A DNA stretch of 64,000 nt from Candidatus Zixiibacteriota bacterium. GTDB lineage: Bacteria > Zixibacteria > MSB-5A5 > JAABVY01. Where the stretch lies: NCBI GenBank assembly GCA_011056555.1, contig DSEQ01000042.1:1-64000 (forward strand), read 5' to 3'. This document shows, piece by piece, positions 26,255 to 35,708 of this stretch. Under the pieces are notes generated by a model. It had not been told where the DNA came from. It saw only the letters and a program-made list of their open reading frames with translations, and did no database searches. Position numbers and translations under genes: made by a program. Within the stretch, counting starts at the first letter, position 1; each line of letters begins with the position of its first letter.

Positions 26255-26998
26255 ATGTCAGATGTACTATCAAGATTTGTCAAAAATCCGATTGGATTTA
26301 TAAAACGGGTCATATATAAGAAATTCATCGGTCCCCGCAAGTACGGCAGCGGCAATGATTATGACGCCGCCCGTTACTGGGAAGATCGCCTCGCCAAATA
26401 TGGAGACTCATTGCGAGGGGTTGGAGATGAGGGCAAATCGGACAGAGAGAATGTGGAGGAATATGCCCGCGATGAAAAGATCTTCTGCGATGTCTGTAAT
26501 GGACTCGGCGTCAATTTTGAGAAAGCCAGTGTGCTCGACATCGGCTGCGGCACGGGATTTTACACCGATATTCTTGAGAGGCAGGGAGTGAAGGATTATA
26601 CCGGTGTAGATATCACCAACCATCATTTCGAAAAACTCAGAGAGCGCTTTCCGGACTACAGTTTTATAAAGAAAGATATCACTTCAGAAAAGCATGAAGG
26701 TGATTACGACCTGATCATAATGATCGAGGTGCTGGAACATATAGTCAATGACGATAAGCTCGATTTTGCCATGGAGAATGTAAAAAGATGCCTGAAGGAA
26801 AACGGGGTCTTCCTTATATCCTCCATCTGGGAAAAAGGCCGCAAACATATGTTCTATGTGCGCAAATGGACGCTGGATGAAATTAGGAAGCGCTTCAGGG
26901 ACTATCATTTCTCAGAGCCGATACCATTCCGCGGCAGCTATATGGTCGCCATACGGAAATCTCAGCAGTCAGATAAGTCGTTTATTAATAACAAGTAG
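26255..26998 (+). CDS. Class I SAM-dependent methyltransferase
   Basis: 247 aa. The SAM-binding core starts at about residue 90: VLDIGCGTGFY (motif I), YTGVDIT (acidic loop), DLIIMIEVLEH (motif II region), FLISSI. The N-terminal 70 residues are charged and contain DAARYWEDRLAKYG, seen in small-molecule or lipid methyltransferases. The substrate is unknown. It starts 16 nt after the ammonia-lyase stop, so the two are probably co-transcribed. Confidence 0.85.
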   Translation: MSDVLSRFVKNPIGFIKRVIYKKFIGPRKYGSGNDYDAARYWEDRLAKYGDSLRGVGDEGKSDRENVEEYARDEKIFCDVCNGLGVNFEKASVLDIGCGTGFYTDILERQGVKDYTGVDITNHHFEKLRERFPDYSFIKKDITSEKHEGDYDLIIMIEVLEHIVNDDKLDFAMENVKRCLKENGVFLISSIWEKGRKHMFYVRKWTLDEIRKRFRDYHFSEPIPFRGSYMVAIRKSQQSDKSFINNK

Positions 26999-27133
26999 CA
27001 CTATTGCGGGGTCATTTCTGCATCCTTTCTTTTCAGAAAAATCCTGTCTATTCTTTAAACATTTTCTTAAATTGCAGGTAGAACAGGTGAGGATGAGTAT
27101 GAATTCTATCCTCAATCAGGACGGAGTAAGCAT

Positions 27134-27559
27134 ATGAAGAAAATGATAGTATTACTTTTACTTGCTGGCCTGGCCGCATCGCTGGTTATAACGTGCAATG
27201 AGACCAGAATTATCAATACTAATGAAGATGATCTGATTTTGAAAAAAGCAGCGGCATTTTCAATTATTCTCCCCAGCCAGATGGTTGCCGGAGAGGATAT
27301 GCAGTTCCGCATTATACTCGACGCCGGTTTTCCCTGCTATACATTTGCTCGTTACGACATCGAGGAAGTAGGAGGCGAGATTTTTATTACACCTATGGTA
27401 TACCAAAGAGGTACGTCCTGCACCAATTACACTTCGCGAATCGACAGGAGCATGTTCTATAGAATTGACGAGCCCGGAAAATATCTGTTCCATTTCTATG
27501 AAAGTGAGCTGAGCTACAAGCATTATGAGATAGAAGTCGAGCCCGCTTCGGGAGAATAA
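27134..27559 (+). CDS. Exported small protein, possible lipoprotein
   Basis: 141 aa. N-terminal MKK, a hydrophobic core, then SLVITC at residues 16-21, which is close to but not a perfect lipobox. The mature part is mainly beta and has two further cysteines (FPCYTF, TSCTNY) that could pair. No family recognised. Stands alone between the methyltransferase and the next small gene. Confidence 0.65.
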   Translation: MKKMIVLLLLAGLAASLVITCNETRIINTNEDDLILKKAAAFSIILPSQMVAGEDMQFRIILDAGFPCYTFARYDIEEVGGEIFITPMVYQRGTSCTNYTSRIDRSMFYRIDEPGKYLFHFYESELSYKHYEIEVEPASGE

Positions 27560-27675
27560 CGAGCTTCGTTCCCGTTTTTCATTATCCCCCTGAGCCTTAC
27601 AAATCTTCCCGAGAAGTATTGAATTTTTGTTTCAGATAAGCGCATTTTCTTTCGAAAATATATATAGAGCGATTT

Positions 27676-28053
27676 ATGTGGAATTCGGGTGAAAAATATG
27701 AGGGTGCTTACCTGGGCACGGAAATGGACGAGCTCTGGTGGAAGCGGTATAAGAAAGACAAGATATTTGCCCGGGGAAACGGCAAGTTCTGGTTTGATGA
27801 AATGGGCATATATTTTCATCGCTACCTGACGCGCCGGCCGCTTTATATCCCCTTTAATCAGATGCGCTCGTTCAAGATCGGCCAGTGGCACGCCGGCCGC
27901 TGGGCCATGCACATACCGATCCTCAAAATAATCTGGTACAAAGACAATCAAAAGTTGTCATCGGGCTTCGCGCTCACCAAAAAGCGCAGGGAGCTGGCAA
28001 AGCTCCTCGAAATTTTCCAGCAAAAAACTTCGGCTGTCTTCGAGAATGTCTGA
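27676..28053 (+). CDS. Small soluble protein, possibly PH/GRAM-like fold
   Basis: 125 aa rich in Trp and basic residues: ELWWKRYKKDKIFARGNGKFWF, then YIPFNQMRSFKIGQWHAGRW and LKIIWYKDNQKLSSGF. Alternating beta strands ending in one helix (KKRRELAKLLEIFQQ) resemble small PH-like domains that read lipid or protein surfaces. That is a fold guess only. Antisense frames overlap it but lack protein-like composition. Confidence 0.6.
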   Translation: MWNSGEKYEGAYLGTEMDELWWKRYKKDKIFARGNGKFWFDEMGIYFHRYLTRRPLYIPFNQMRSFKIGQWHAGRWAMHIPILKIIWYKDNQKLSSGFALTKKRRELAKLLEIFQQKTSAVFENV

Positions 28054-28071
28054 GATATTGTTTCCTCTTGA

Positions 28072-28300
28072 CTACCAAATTTTATTTAATTTGTAAGCCG
28101 TCTTACAGCTAATGCCGTACTCTCGGCACAATCCCGCCATAGAATCAACCTCATTCAAATAGTCCAATAGAAATCTCTCTCGTTCGTCCATGATATAGAC
28201 CTCCCTCCAAAGCATGCTACCTTCTTCGCATGCCATAATATAGAGTGTTACCCATCATCCCGGCCTATTTTGTAACCTATGTCTCCGGTCTGTACCATCA
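28072..28300 (-). mobile_element. Remnant of an IS481-type insertion sequence
   Basis: On the minus strand, ATG 28191 opens a 39-codon frame that stops at 28072. It reads MDERERFLLDYLNEVDSM followed by AGLCREYGISCKTAYK, the N-terminal helix-turn-helix of IS481-family transposases. The DDE core is absent, so this is a dead fragment. Upstream lie two terminal-repeat-like motifs, TGTTACCCATCATCCCGGCC at 28246 and TGTAACCTATGTCTCCGGTC at 28271, typical of the ends of this family. The other end of the element is not seen. Confidence 0.7.
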
Positions 28301-28336
28301 CTTAAACCCACCTTTCAGGTGGGGTACAAATATTAC

Positions 28337-28372
28337 AAAAAAACGGCAGGCCGTTTATAGCCTGCCGTTTTA
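28337..28372 (-). terminator. Strong rho-independent terminator after rpiB
   Basis: Perfect AACGGCAGGC/GCCTGCCGTT stem with an 8-nt loop, followed on the minus strand by a T-run (seven T). The plus-strand side also has TTTTAA, so it may act in both directions. It ends the minus-strand acyl-CoA block. Confidence 0.8.
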
Positions 28373-28383
28373 ATTCAACGTGA

Positions 28384-28433
28384 TCAAATGTCTTCGACAT
28401 TTGACGCAATGTCAAAACTCACAGAGTTTTGAC
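28384..28433. repeat. Two tandem perfect hairpins in the rpiB 3' region
   Basis: TCAAATGTC-TTC-GACATTTGA (28384-28404) and GTCAAAACTC-ACA-GAGTTTTGAC (28411-28433), six bases apart, both with 3-nt loops. Neither has a T-run. They lie between the rpiB stop and the terminator, so they would be part of the transcript and might protect its 3' end. Confidence 0.6.
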
Positions 28434-28449
28434 CTACGATACTTTATAT

Positions 28450-28884
28450 TTATTCTTCCGCTGCGATCTTCTCCAGGCGCTGGATGTGACGACCGCCTTC
28501 GAAATCGGTTGTTAGGAATGTCTCCACTATTTCAAGCGCATCTTCCTCCGGCACATACTTCGAGGCCAAAGACAATACATTGGCATCATTATGCAAACGT
28601 GTCAACTTAGCCATTTCAGCGTTGAGGCATAATCCCGCACGAATGCCCTTGACCTTATTTGCGGCCATAATCATGCCGTTGCCGGTCCAGCAGATATTTA
28701 TGCCATAGTCAACAATACCATCAGCGACAGCATGAGCCACTTTCAAACCGAAATCCGGAAAGTCGCAGGATTCCTCGGCGTCGGTGCCGAAGTCCAAAAC
28801 CTCATCATGCCGTTCGGTCAGGAAGCGCTTGATCTTCTCCTTGAGCGGATAACCCTTATGATCCGCTCCCAATGCTATCTTCAT
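28450..28884 (-). CDS. rpiB: Ribose-5-phosphate isomerase B
   Basis: 144 aa RpiB/LacAB fold. GADHKGYPLKEKI with His9, EESCDFPDFG, the catalytic Cys65 in ICWTGNGM, AANKVKGIRAGL and RLHNDANVLSL with His98. The usual CGTG is CWTG here, a change beside the active cysteine. Interconverts ribose-5-phosphate and ribulose-5-phosphate, or a related sugar phosphate. It begins 3 nt after the aminotransferase stop. Confidence 0.9.
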   Translation of the reverse strand: MKIALGADHKGYPLKEKIKRFLTERHDEVLDFGTDAEESCDFPDFGLKVAHAVADGIVDYGINICWTGNGMIMAANKVKGIRAGLCLNAEMAKLTRLHNDANVLSLASKYVPEEDALEIVETFLTTDFEGGRHIQRLEKIAAEE

Positions 28885-28887
28885 ATC

Positions 28888-29823
28888 CTATGCCGTCACT
28901 CCGGCTTCTTTGTACACAAAGGTCAGCCAGCCGTAAGGATCATTACCCGCGACAACGACGTCAAAGAAAGCGTTCTGGAGCTTCTCGGTAATCGGGCCGC
29001 GTTCGCCAGTTCCGATCTTGACACCGTCAATCGAGGAAATAGGGGTGATTTCCGCTGCCGATCCCGTGAAAAACACTTCATCAGCGAGATACAGAGCTTC
29101 ACGAGGAATATTCTCCTCTTTGACCGGAATAGCCATCTCCTCGGCCAGGCGAATAACCGTGCGGCGAGTGATACCTGCCAGAATCGAGGCGCAGAAGGGC
29201 GGCGTAATCAAAGTGCCGTTCCTGACAATAAAGATATTCTCGCCCGAACCTTCGGAGACAAAACCCTCGACATCAAGGCCGATTCCCTCGACATAGCCGT
29301 GCGCAATAGCTTCCATCTTGATAAGCTGTCCGCCTAGATAGTTGGCGCCGGATTTTGCCATCGCCGGCAGAGTGTTGGGAGCGGGACGGTTCCAGGAGGA
29401 CACACAGACGTTAACGCCTTTCTCCAGGGCCTCCGGGCCAAGATATTTTCCCCATTTCCAGACCGCAATGGCGGCGTCGATCGGGCAATCCCCGGGAAAT
29501 ACTCCAAGCGAATGATAGCCGCGGTAGACTATGGGACGAATATAGCATTCCTCGAGCTTGTTGATCTTGATCAGCTCTATAATAGCATCGTTGATCTGCT
29601 CTTTGGTGAACGGTATCTCCATGCGGCAGATTTTGGCCGAGTTGAAGAGCCTGTCGGTATGTTCCTGAAGGCGGAAGATCGCCGCCCCCTTGTCGGTCTT
29701 GTAGCAGCGCGCGCCCTCGAAAACGACCGAGCCGTAATGGAGGCCGTGGGAGAGCACATGAATTTTGGCGTCATCCCAGTTGACCAGCTTACCATTCATC
29801 CAGATTTTTTCTACTTTATCCAT
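28888..29823 (-). CDS. ilvE: Branched-chain amino acid aminotransferase
   Basis: 311 aa from ATG 29823 (GGAG upstream); a longer frame runs into the dehydrogenase gene. PLP fold-type [36 protein letters not shown], catalytic Lys157 in [38 protein letters not shown]. Moves the amino group between glutamate and leucine, isoleucine or valine. In this acyl-CoA cluster it could feed branched keto acids into catabolism or run in the synthetic direction. Confidence 0.9.
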   Translation of the reverse strand: MDKVEKIWMNGKLVNWDDAKIHVLSHGLHYGSVVFEGARCYKTDKGAAIFRLQEHTDRLFNSAKICRMEIPFTKEQINDAIIELIKINKLEECYIRPIVYRGYHSLGVFPGDCPIDAAIAVWKWGKYLGPEALEKGVNVCVSSWNRPAPNTLPAMAKSGANYLGGQLIKMEAIAHGYVEGIGLDVEGFVSEGSGENIFIVRNGTLITPPFCASILAGITRRTVIRLAEEMAIPVKEENIPREALYLADEVFFTGSAAEITPISSIDGVKIGTGERGPITEKLQNAFFDVVVAGNDPYGWLTFVYKEAGVTA

Positions 29824-29834
29824 AGGCAGTCTCC

Positions 29835-30977
29835 TTATTTTTGCAGATCTTTCAAAAGCTCCCGGGCAATCACTATCCGCTGGATTTCCGAGGTACCCTC
29901 GCCTATTTCGCACAATTTCATGTCGCGGAAATAACGGGAGGCGGGATAATCCTCCGAAATACCATCAAGACCAAGGATCTGTATCGCCGTCGCTGTACAG
30001 AAATTGGCGACCTCGGAAGCATACAGCTTACACATTGCTGAATATTTTGTATATGGAATTTTATTATCCTTCATCCAGGCTGTTTTGTAGATCAGGAGAC
30101 GGGCGGCCTCAACCTGGGTTCCCATGTCGGCCAGCTTGAACTGGATTCCCTGATTGCGGTTGATCGGCTTACCGTTCTCGATATGGCTCTCGGAGTATTC
30201 CAGCGCCAGCTCAAGTGCAGCCTGAGCCAGACCCAGAGCCATAGCGCCGATCGATATTCTGCCACCGTCAAGAGTGATCATGAACTGCTTGAAGCCCATG
30301 CCTTCTTCACCCAGTCTCTGTGATTCGGGGACTTTAAGATCGTCGAAGTGCATGTAGGCTGTGTTAGAGCCGCGACATCCGCACTTATTTTCTTTCTTTC
30401 CGACTGAGAATCCCTCCATGCCTTTTTCGAGAATAAATGAGGATATACCCTTGACGCCGCCCTCATCGCTGGTACGCGCGGTTAGAATGGCATAATCACA
30501 GGTCTCTGCAGAGGTGATCCAGCACTTGGTACCATTAAGGATATAGCTGCCGTTCGATTTCTCTGCACGGCTCTTGGTACCGCCGGCATCCGACCCGGCC
30601 TCCGGTTCAGTCAGCCCGAATGCTATCAGGCTGCCTTTGGCGCCATCGGGAAGATATTTCTTGCGCTGCTCCTCGGTGCCAAAAGCGTAGATCGGGAATG
30701 TCCCCAGCGAATTGTGGGCGGCAAAGGTCAATCCGGTTGAACCACAGACACGTGATATCTCCTCCACAATTATAGCATATTCAACCGTGGAGAGTCCCAG
30801 ACCTCCATATTCTTTCGGGACAGTCGATCCCCACCAGCCTTTGTCATTAACCGCCTGATGAATCTCTCTGGAGTAAAACTGCTCCCTGTCAACCTCAGCG
30901 GCATGCGGGGCAATCTTCTCCTCGACATAGTCTCTGATCTCTTTCCTGAAGTCTTTATATTTAATGTCAAAATCCAT
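29835..30977 (-). CDS. Acyl-CoA dehydrogenase, short/medium-chain type
   Basis: 380 aa flavoprotein. [17 protein letters not shown] (FAD/substrate signature), [10 protein letters not shown], and the C-terminal [12 protein letters not shown] with the catalytic Glu in the usual position. The helix-G position used by isovaleryl-CoA dehydrogenase is LDGGRISIG here, with no Glu, so it is of the butyryl/branched short-chain type rather than classical isovaleryl. First oxidation of acyl-CoA, passing electrons to ETF. It lies 2 nt after the other acyl-CoA dehydrogenase. Confidence 0.9.
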   Translation of the reverse strand: MDFDIKYKDFRKEIRDYVEEKIAPHAAEVDREQFYSREIHQAVNDKGWWGSTVPKEYGGLGLSTVEYAIIVEEISRVCGSTGLTFAAHNSLGTFPIYAFGTEEQRKKYLPDGAKGSLIAFGLTEPEAGSDAGGTKSRAEKSNGSYILNGTKCWITSAETCDYAILTARTSDEGGVKGISSFILEKGMEGFSVGKKENKCGCRGSNTAYMHFDDLKVPESQRLGEEGMGFKQFMITLDGGRISIGAMALGLAQAALELALEYSESHIENGKPINRNQGIQFKLADMGTQVEAARLLIYKTAWMKDNKIPYTKYSAMCKLYASEVANFCTATAIQILGLDGISEDYPASRYFRDMKLCEIGEGTSEIQRIVIARELLKDLQK

Positions 30978-30979
30978 AG

Positions 30980-32122
30980 TTAGCCTTTCAGTAGATTGCG
31001 GGAAATCACAATTCTCTGAGCCTCAGAAGTACCCTCATAAATTTCGGTGACACGAGCATCACGGAAATAGCGCTCGACCGGGTATTCCTTGACATAACCA
31101 TAGCCGCCATGAATCTGTACGGCCTCATCAACGACATAATTGGACATCTCGGTTGCGAACAGCTTGGCCATAGAGATCTCCCGGCTGTGCAAACCCTCGG
31201 CATCGTTAAGAACCGCGGCCCGGTAAACCAGCAATTTAGCGGCGTCGATCTGGGTCGCCATATCAGCCAGCTTGAACTGTATGGCCTGAAATTCGGAGAT
31301 CGGCCGGCCGAACTGCTTTCTCTCCTTGGAATAATTGAATGCTTCACGGAAAGCCGACTCGGCAATTCCCAGCGCCTGCGCCGCGACACCGATACGCCCA
31401 TTATCCAGAAGCGACAAGGCCACCTTAAAGCCATGATTCTCCTCGCCAATCAGGTTGGCCTTCGGTACTTTGGCATCAATGAATGAAACTTCGCGTGTAT
31501 CCGAACACTTAAGCCCCATCTTCTTCTCCGGCGCACCCAGCGACATCCCCTCAGTTCCGGCCGGGACTATGATAGCCGAGATTCCCTTGGGACCTTTCTC
31601 CGGGTCAGTAAGTGCAAAGACTATAATTATGCCGGCCCGCTGGGCGGAGGTCACCCAGCTCTTGGTGCCGTTAAAAACGTAATGATCACCTTCGGCAATG
31701 GCCTGGCATTTCAAACTTCCGGCGTCGGTACCGGAACCCGGCTCGGAAAGCGAATATGCGCCGATTATCTCGCCCGATGCGAGCTTCGGCAGATATTCTT
31801 TCTTCTGTTCATCGGTTCCGAAATACTCGATCGCCTTCATGACCAGCGAATTGTGTACACTGATCATGATCGCAAATCCGGCGCAGGCCTTGGAAAGTTC
31901 TTCGATGATCAGAGCATAGCTCAAGGTATCGATACCCTCACCGCCATATTCCTCGGGAGCCAGAAGGCCGAAGAATCCGAGTTCCTTGGCTTCCTCGATA
32001 ACCTCGTCGGGCATATACTCCTTGGCATCCATCTCCTCGGCGATGTCAAACAGCCTCTTGGCGGCGAATTCACGTCCGAAATCGCGCATCATAATGTGAT
32101 CTTCAGATAAATCAAAATTCAT
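30980..32122 (-). CDS. Acyl-CoA dehydrogenase, short-chain type (paralogue)
   Basis: 380 aa. YSLSEPGSGTDAGSLK, NGTKSWVTSAQ, KERKQFGRPISEFQAIQFKL, VQIHGGYGYVKEYPVERYF and TEIYEGTSEAQR with the canonical catalytic Glu. Closest by motif to butyryl-CoA dehydrogenases. The helix-G position is LDNGRIGVA, again without the isovaleryl-type Glu. It lies between hbd and the other dehydrogenase in one transcript, so it likely acts in beta-oxidation of short acyl-CoA. Confidence 0.92.
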   Translation of the reverse strand: MNFDLSEDHIMMRDFGREFAAKRLFDIAEEMDAKEYMPDEVIEEAKELGFFGLLAPEEYGGEGIDTLSYALIIEELSKACAGFAIMISVHNSLVMKAIEYFGTDEQKKEYLPKLASGEIIGAYSLSEPGSGTDAGSLKCQAIAEGDHYVFNGTKSWVTSAQRAGIIIVFALTDPEKGPKGISAIIVPAGTEGMSLGAPEKKMGLKCSDTREVSFIDAKVPKANLIGEENHGFKVALSLLDNGRIGVAAQALGIAESAFREAFNYSKERKQFGRPISEFQAIQFKLADMATQIDAAKLLVYRAAVLNDAEGLHSREISMAKLFATEMSNYVVDEAVQIHGGYGYVKEYPVERYFRDARVTEIYEGTSEAQRIVISRNLLKG

Positions 32123-32133
32123 AGGAACTCCTT

Positions 32134-32988
32134 CTATTTGGAGTAGTCATAAAATCCACGTCCGGTTTTACGGCCCAGATAACCGGCCTCAACCATCTTT
32201 GTCAATAACGGGCAGGGGGCGTACTTGGGATCGCCAAATCCCTCATGCATAACCTCGAGAATCGCGAGACAGACATCGAGGCCTATAAAGTCGGCCAGTG
32301 TCAGGGGGCCCATCGGATGAGCCATGCCCAGCTTCATGACCGTATCAATAGCTTCCTCGGTGGCAACACCCTCAAATAACGCCCAGACAGCCTCGTTAAT
32401 CATCGGCAGCAGAATCCTGTTGGCCACGAAGCCGGGGTAATCATTAACCTCGACCGGAGTCTTGCCCAGCTTCTTGGCTAATTCCTCGACCGTCCGGTAG
32501 GTATCATCCGAAGTCGCCACACCGCGAATCACCTCAACCAGCTTCATCATCGGAACCGGATTCATAAAATGCATGCCGATAACACGGTCCGCTCTCCCGG
32601 TTGCGCTGGCGAGCTTTGTGATTGGCAGAGAGGATGTGTTCGAGGCGATTATTACCTCGGGGGCCGCTATGCTATCTATTTTTTTAAACAGTTTCAGCTT
32701 GGGGTCGAGTTCCTCGATAATCGCTTCGATCACGAGCTGAGAGCCCTCGGCATCCTTTTCATTCGTGGAGGTAGTTATCCGGGTCAACGACTCTTTCATC
32801 TGATCCTCGGTTATAACCTCTTTTTTGACCTGGCGCTGCATGTTCTTCTCGATCGTCGATATGGCCTTGTCGAGAAACTCCTGCTTGATATCTATTAGCG
32901 TTACTTTATATCCATTCTGTGCGAATACATGAGCGATACCGTTACCCATCGTCCCGCCGCCGAAAACTGCTACATTGCTAATTTCCAA
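32134..32988 (-). CDS. hbd: 3-hydroxybutyryl-CoA dehydrogenase
   Basis: 284 aa. NAD-binding [16 protein letters not shown] at the N-terminus, [19 protein letters not shown] with the catalytic His, and [18 protein letters not shown] then [18 protein letters not shown]. This is the single-domain bacterial form that oxidises (S)-3-hydroxyacyl-CoA. It follows thiolase and precedes two acyl-CoA dehydrogenases, the usual grouping for short-chain acyl-CoA cycling. Confidence 0.93.
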   Translation of the reverse strand: MEISNVAVFGGGTMGNGIAHVFAQNGYKVTLIDIKQEFLDKAISTIEKNMQRQVKKEVITEDQMKESLTRITTSTNEKDAEGSQLVIEAIIEELDPKLKLFKKIDSIAAPEVIIASNTSSLPITKLASATGRADRVIGMHFMNPVPMMKLVEVIRGVATSDDTYRTVEELAKKLGKTPVEVNDYPGFVANRILLPMINEAVWALFEGVATEEAIDTVMKLGMAHPMGPLTLADFIGLDVCLAILEVMHEGFGDPKYAPCPLLTKMVEAGYLGRKTGRGFYDYSK

Positions 32989-33027
32989 TCTAATCCTCCC
33001 TTACTTTTGTTTCATTACCGGAAATCG

Positions 33028-34218
33028 TTATACCATCTCAATTGAAAGTGCGACCGCGCTTCCTCCGCCCAGGCAAAGGGTGGCAATACCGGTCTTTTTG
33101 CCGCGATCCTTTAACGCATGCATGAGTGTTACCAGTACACGAGCGCCCGACGCTCCAATCGGGTGCCCCAGTGCGACCGCGCCGCCATGAACATTGACAC
33201 GATCCCAGTCCCATCCAAGCTCTTTGCCGTCGGCTAATGCCTGCGCGCTGAAGGCCTCGTTGGCTTCGATCAGGTCGAAGTAGTTGATATCCTTCTGATC
33301 CAGCTTCTTCATGACTTTTCTCACCGCATATATAGGTGTGAAGAAGAGATCCTTGGGATCGAGACTGGCAGAATCATAGGCGGTGATCTTGGCAATCGGT
33401 TTTAAGCCGTGTTTGTCTATGTATTCTTTGGAACAGACGACCACTGCCGCGGAACCGTCATTCAGCCCCGGAGCATTACCTGCTGTGACTGTGCCATCCT
33501 TCACGAATGCCGGTCTCAGTTTGGCAAATTTTTCAAGCGGGGTGTCCCTGGGCCCTTCATCCTTATTGAAAACAACCGGATCGCCTTTTCTCTGGGGAAT
33601 CTCGATCGGGAAAACTTCCTCATCAAATTTGCCGTCGGCCCATGCCTTCAGAGCTTTTTGATGGGAATTATAAGCGAATTCATCCTGCTCCTCACGGGTA
33701 ATTCCCGCCTTGTCAGCAGTGTATTCGGCCGAGTTGCCCATATGGTGGTTGTTGAACGAGTCCCAGAGGCCGTCATAAACCATGATATCAAGCAGTTTCT
33801 GGTCGCCGAATTTAAAACCGCGTTTGGCAGCAGCCGGGAGAACGTTGGGAGCATTGGACATACTCTCCATGCCGCCGCAGACAAAGCAGTGACCGTCCCC
33901 GGCCTTGATCTGCGAGGCGGCCATCATGACAGCCTTCAGGCCCGAGCCGCAAACCTTGTTTATTGTGATCGCCGGCACTTCGGGCGGTATGCCGCCGTGA
34001 ATTGCGGCCTGACGGCCGGGAGCCTGGCCTGAGCCGCCCTGTACCACCTGGCCCATGATGACCTCATCAATTGTGGCGGGATCGATATTTGCCCTTTTTA
34101 CGACTTCTTTAATCGCAAATGCGCCCAACTGTGGCGCTGTAAATGCTGATAAGTGACTGTGCAGAACACCGATAGCGGAACGGCAACCAGCCACAATATA
34201 AGCTTCAGGATAATCCAT
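33028..34218 (-). CDS. Acetyl-CoA acetyltransferase (biosynthetic-type thiolase)
   Basis: 396 aa. [12 protein letters not shown] with nucleophile Cys, [37 protein letters not shown] with the His, and [10 protein letters not shown] with the second Cys. Condenses or cleaves acetoacetyl-CoA. First gene of the thiolase-hbd-dehydrogenase transcript, 39 nt before hbd. It differs clearly from the archaeal-type thiolase at 40035. Confidence 0.93.
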   Translation of the reverse strand: MDYPEAYIVAGCRSAIGVLHSHLSAFTAPQLGAFAIKEVVKRANIDPATIDEVIMGQVVQGGSGQAPGRQAAIHGGIPPEVPAITINKVCGSGLKAVMMAASQIKAGDGHCFVCGGMESMSNAPNVLPAAAKRGFKFGDQKLLDIMVYDGLWDSFNNHHMGNSAEYTADKAGITREEQDEFAYNSHQKALKAWADGKFDEEVFPIEIPQRKGDPVVFNKDEGPRDTPLEKFAKLRPAFVKDGTVTAGNAPGLNDGSAAVVVCSKEYIDKHGLKPIAKITAYDSASLDPKDLFFTPIYAVRKVMKKLDQKDINYFDLIEANEAFSAQALADGKELGWDWDRVNVHGGAVALGHPIGASGARVLVTLMHALKDRGKKTGIATLCLGGGSAVALSIEMV

Positions 34219-34369
34219 TAAATCCTCCGTGAGTGAATATTCTTATAATAAGCGTGACTCATTTTTATCAGGTTATGCCTCCTTCAGTTCGGAGAGGCAG
34301 AGATCGTGAAACAATTCTCAATTATAATAAAATAACCCCTTTTCGGCAATAGAATTCGCAGAAAAGCTA

Positions 34370-34720
34370 AAGTTGATTTTAGGGTGGATTTGCGGGTTTT
34401 GAAGCAGGTTTTGCGGTGCCTACCGCACGCGTCATTGCGAGTTCGGCCCTGGCCGGACGTGGCAATCTCAAAGCCTTAATTAATAATGATAACTGAGATT
34501 CCCACGTCGATCATAATCCAGGATTATGATCTCCTCGGAATGACGAGATTAGGGGCAGCTTGCTCTGACTTGCTTGGGAAGGTAATTGGCTGTAATCCAG
34601 CACGACTAATGCGAGTCCCAGATTCGGCTATTCACGGATTTGGGCGTGCCAATCGCCGGGTTGGGGAACCCGATGGCACATATCGATTCATACCCCACCG
34701 CTGACGCGGATGGGGCACCC
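34370..34720. repeat. Intergenic dispersed-repeat cluster
   Basis: The 537-nt gap 34219-34755 has no credible gene. At about 34430-34550 is a long imperfect palindrome of the GTCATTGCGAG ... GGCAATCTC ... GAGATTCCCACG ... GGAATGACGAG type. From 34639 comes TTTGGGCGTGCCA, shared with base 1074, followed by a CCCCACCGCTGACGCGGATG block. The first third contains the upstream region of the thiolase transcript, where I see no clear promoter. Confidence 0.55.
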
Positions 34721-34755
34721 ATGAATTAACTGATATCAGTTTCTAATTGGCTGGA

Positions 34756-35046
34756 TTAATCCACGCGTTCGACTTTGCGGATTTTGTATTTGCCGTAAGC
34801 GGGAACGACGCCCACACCCTGACAGGCGCGGCAGTAAACCAATTCCTGGCTTTCCCCTGTTCCGTGGCAGCTGCTGCAGGAGACGATCGGAATCTCCTCG
34901 GATTCACACATCAATGTTACATGACCGGTGCCGTTGCAGGCCTTGCAGAAACGTTTATGCCTGCTTTCGCCAGTACCCCTGCAACTTCCGCATTCGACAA
35001 CTACCGCGTTGCCGGAGCGCTCTACTATTTCAATTTTCATTGCCAT
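34756..35046 (-). CDS. Stand-alone DnaJ-type zinc-finger protein
   Basis: 96 aa. Four CxxCxGxG repeats with the DnaJ spacing: CGSCRGTG, CKACNGTG, CSSCHGTG and CRACQGVG, forming two zinc sites. There is no J-domain and no C-terminal substrate domain. Such proteins are thought to help thiol-disulfide or folding tasks, and here it could also be an assembly factor for a neighbouring enzyme. It lies 149 nt past the biotin carrier gene with a dispersed repeat between them, so co-transcription is uncertain. Confidence 0.8.
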   Translation of the reverse strand: MAMKIEIVERSGNAVVVECGSCRGTGESRHKRFCKACNGTGHVTLMCESEEIPIVSCSSCHGTGESQELVYCRACQGVGVVPAYGKYKIRKVERVD

Positions 35047-35071
35047 CTGAAATCCTTTGCATTCTTACCAG

Positions 35072-35158
35072 TGCCATTCTGAGGAGCAAAGCGGCGCAGT
35101 ACCTGCCGGCTCCACAGAGATTCTTCGCCCCGATGGATCGGGACTCAGAATGACAAAT
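35072..35158. repeat. Dispersed imperfect palindrome (CATTCTGAGG ... CTCAGAATG)
   Basis: Begins CCATTCTGAGGAGC and ends GGACTCAGAATGAC, with GATTCTTCGCCCC inside. Same family as 10843-10920. Confidence 0.6.
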
Positions 35159-35194
35159 ACAGTATAGACCTCCCGTTACCGGAGGATCAATATC

Positions 35195-35707
35195 CTATTC
35201 TATCTTTTCGACAATTAAAATGGTTTCTTCAGTGCCTACTAAGTCCCCGTCCTTATTATTTACCTCTTTCACCACGCCCTCGAATTTGGCCCGGATTTCG
35301 TTCTCCATCTTCATGGCCTCGACCACGCAGAGAAGCTGCTTTTCTTTGACTTCCTGACCTTCTTCCACAGCGATCTTCACGATCTTGCCGGGCATGGGGG
35401 CATGAATAAGCTGTTTGCCGTCAATAATCTCCTCGGCCGAGGACATCCCTTCCTCAAGCTCCTCGGTCACAGCCTGGATCGGCAGAACCATGCCGTCGAT
35501 ATGCGCATATGACTGACCTTTTTTCTTATCCGTTGCCACATATACGGTTTTGACCGTTCCGTTAATGTTCAGCTTGAAACAGTTGGTTTCGAAATCTATG
35601 GGCATGAAATCGGCCTGCTCATCGTCAATTTTGAATTTGTACCCATCTTTGGTCTTTTCGACGGAGACAGAATATTGTTTGCCGATCAGAATCAGTTCAG
35701 AATCCAC
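35195..35707 (-). CDS. Biotin carboxyl carrier subunit of an acyl-CoA carboxylase
   Basis: 170 aa from GTG 35707. GGGAGG stands just before it and it lies 1 nt after the biotin carboxylase stop, so this start is preferred to the overlapping ATG at 35740. The C-terminal biotinyl domain has the biotin Lys in VVEAMKMENEI, preceded by PMPGKIVKIAVEEGQEV. The N-terminal 90 residues resemble the beta-barrel linker of methylcrotonyl/propionyl-CoA carboxylase alpha chains. So the alpha chain appears split in two, with this as the C-terminal part. Confidence 0.9.
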   Translation of the reverse strand: MDSELILIGKQYSVSVEKTKDGYKFKIDDEQADFMPIDFETNCFKLNINGTVKTVYVATDKKKGQSYAHIDGMVLPIQAVTEELEEGMSSAEEIIDGKQLIHAPMPGKIVKIAVEEGQEVKEKQLLCVVEAMKMENEIRAKFEGVVKEVNNKDGDLVGTEETILIVEKIE

Positions 35708-35708
35708 T

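Noticed and set aside
27523..27951. 142-aa minus-strand frame
   Set aside because: It lies antisense across the ends of two better plus-strand genes and has no recognisable protein character.
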